From: Treponema sp.
GTDB taxonomy: Bacteria > Spirochaetota > Spirochaetia > Treponematales > Breznakiellaceae
DNA: 5,125 nucleotides
Direction: 5' to 3'
NCBI GenBank assembly: GCA_031254385.1
Contig: JAIRUO010000107.1
Span: forward strand, 1-5,125
The translations under genes were made by a program, and so were the position numbers. The notes under the pieces are model-generated. The model saw only the letters and a program-made list of their open reading frames with translations, searched no databases and was not told the origin of the DNA. How positions within the stretch are numbered: the stretch's first letter is position 1; each line of letters opens with the position of its first letter. This document shows positions 4,639 to 5,125 of the stretch, in pieces.

Positions 4639-4959
4639 ATGACGGTCAATGAACGGCTTGCACAGGCCCGAAAGTCGTTAAAACTAACCCAGCGCGAATT
4701 TGCCGAAAAAATCTCGGTTGCCACCGGATTCATTGCAGCCATGGAAATCGGAGACAGGAAGGTAAATCCTCGGATCATGAAACTGGTCTCCACCATATTT
4801 AACGTTAATTTGCAATGGCTAGAAACAGGCGAAGGCGAAATGTTTTATACTGATACGGAAAAAGAAATAGAAGAAATAATTAGCCTTTACAAAAGGTTAA
4901 ACCCGTTTTTCAAAAAATTTATTATCCGCCAGCTTCGGGAACTCATAGAGTTCAGGTAG
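4639..4959 (+). CDS. XRE-family (Cro/cI-type) transcriptional repressor
   Basis: A 106-aa cytoplasmic DNA-binding protein. Residues about 4-60 form a five-helix XRE domain: NERLAQARKSLKLTQREFAE, the helix-turn-helix around 16-42 with LTQREFAEKI as helix 2 and SVATGFIAAMEIGDR covering the recognition helix, then NPRIMKLVSTIFNVNLQWLETGEGEMF (43-69). The 'WL.TGEGEMF' ending is typical of small phage- and island-type repressors. Residues 73-106 form one or two charged helices (EKEIEEIISLYKRL, FFKKFIIRQLRELI), probably for dimerisation. No peptidase domain is present, so it would not be a LexA-like, RecA-cleaved repressor. The promoter overlaps the start and no ribosome binding site exists, which points to a leaderless mRNA. 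It is divergent from the 63-aa gene and shares operator-like words with it. Confidence 0.9.
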   Translation: MTVNERLAQARKSLKLTQREFAEKISVATGFIAAMEIGDRKVNPRIMKLVSTIFNVNLQWLETGEGEMFYTDTEKEIEEIISLYKRLNPFFKKFIIRQLRELIEFR

Positions 4960-4965
4960 GGGTTA

Positions 4966-4995
4966 GGGTTGTTATTCGAACAATGGGTGCAACCC
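4966..4995 (+). other. small inverted repeat after the XRE gene
   Basis: GGGTTG (4966-4971) can pair with CAACCC (4990-4995), and an alternative inner stem, TTGTT/AACAA (4969-4973 with 4979-4983), shares part of the left arm. It begins seven bases after the stop codon. No T-run follows, so it is a poor intrinsic terminator. It may only protect the mRNA 3' end. Confidence 0.3.
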
Positions 4996-5071
4996 AGAAG
5001 CATCGAACTAGTATTCTGTTACTAATGACATAGTGGATAATGTGTGATAATATAACCGCATAGAAGCCAAC

Positions 5072-5077
5072 GGGAGG
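5072..5077 (+). promoter_or_regulatory. ribosome binding site of the right-edge gene
   Basis: GGGAGG six bases before the ATG at 5084. It is the strongest Shine-Dalgarno on the plus strand of the window and supports the edge gene. Upstream, GATAAT occurs twice (5036-5041 and 5046-5051), the second with an extended TG (TGTGATAAT), but no good -35 box is seen. Confidence 0.65.
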
Positions 5078-5083
5078 GAATCT

Positions 5084-5125
5084 ATGCCGGAAAAAAAATA
5101 TATTGTGACACTGACAGCAGATGAA
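5084..5125 (+). CDS. start of a probable IS630-type transposase / HTH-domain gene (partial)
   Basis: Only 14 codons are visible before the right edge: MPEKKYIVTLTADE. A strong GGGAGG precedes the ATG. 'KKYIV.LT..E' is a common opening of IS630-family transposases and of the helix-turn-helix proteins derived from them, where it leads into the first helix of the DNA-binding domain. The family is inferred from a very short stretch. If correct, the left end of the insertion sequence should lie within the gene-free 4996-5083, but I cannot place its terminal repeat without the right end. Confidence 0.5.
   Translation, partial: MPEKKYIVTLTADE

Noticed and set aside
4960..5010. Possible tRNA or T-arm-like sequence around TTATTCGAACAA.
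   Set aside because: The short stems do not assemble into a cloverleaf: no acceptor stem, anticodon arm or CCA context could be found.

Overview
The window reads as chromosomal DNA of a spirochaete, most likely a Treponema of the termite-gut type. This is an inference from the style of the proteins (a J-domain protein opening MGIWDRLGNVLKSY, and an exported protein with a DLIVLRDG...EIRYKRF...GPTIVIE...SIRYENG module), from the moderate and uneven base composition, and from G-rich intergenic micro-repeats. No 16S or other strong marker is present, so the genus is tentative. All genes from 1 to 4518 lie on the minus strand. The two genes at the right end (4639-4959 and 5084 onward) are on the plus strand.

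Region by region, left to right. Positions 1-151 hold the start of a gene for a UPF0397-type ECF transporter S component (riboflavin-type vitamin uptake), apparently broken by a one-base frameshift near position 53. Upstream of it lies a small J-domain co-chaperone (172-594). The 595-856 gap has no gene. It holds a short G-rich repeat and a 125-bp imperfect palindrome (688-812) that looks like a MITE or a large structured intergenic repeat. Next come an unrecognised basic 100-aa protein (857-1159) and a two-gene ABC-2 exporter operon, ATPase then permease (2797 to 1284), overlapping by ATGA. The operon is bracketed by GGGGACT-type micro-repeat arrays in opposite orientation. The upstream array abuts a perfect TATAAT. 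Between the array and the next gene are two TGATGTCA palindromes.

The right third is a regulatory island. A leaderless-looking XRE/Cro-type repressor (4639-4959, +) is divergent from a 63-aa orphan protein (4327-4518, -), which is followed by an exported protein with a C-terminal outer-membrane beta-barrel-like domain (3063-4298, -). The two divergent promoters each have a 17-bp spacer, and each spacer contains the same 11-mer, ACATTGTTGTA. This suggests that one regulator, presumably the XRE protein, controls both directions. The window ends 14 codons into a gene whose start resembles helix-turn-helix/IS630-type transposases.

The most interesting unit is this divergent switch: two near-leaderless transcripts, identical operator words in both promoter spacers, and an orphan small protein linked to a surface protein. 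The palindromic element and the repeat-bracketed ABC operon are the next best targets.
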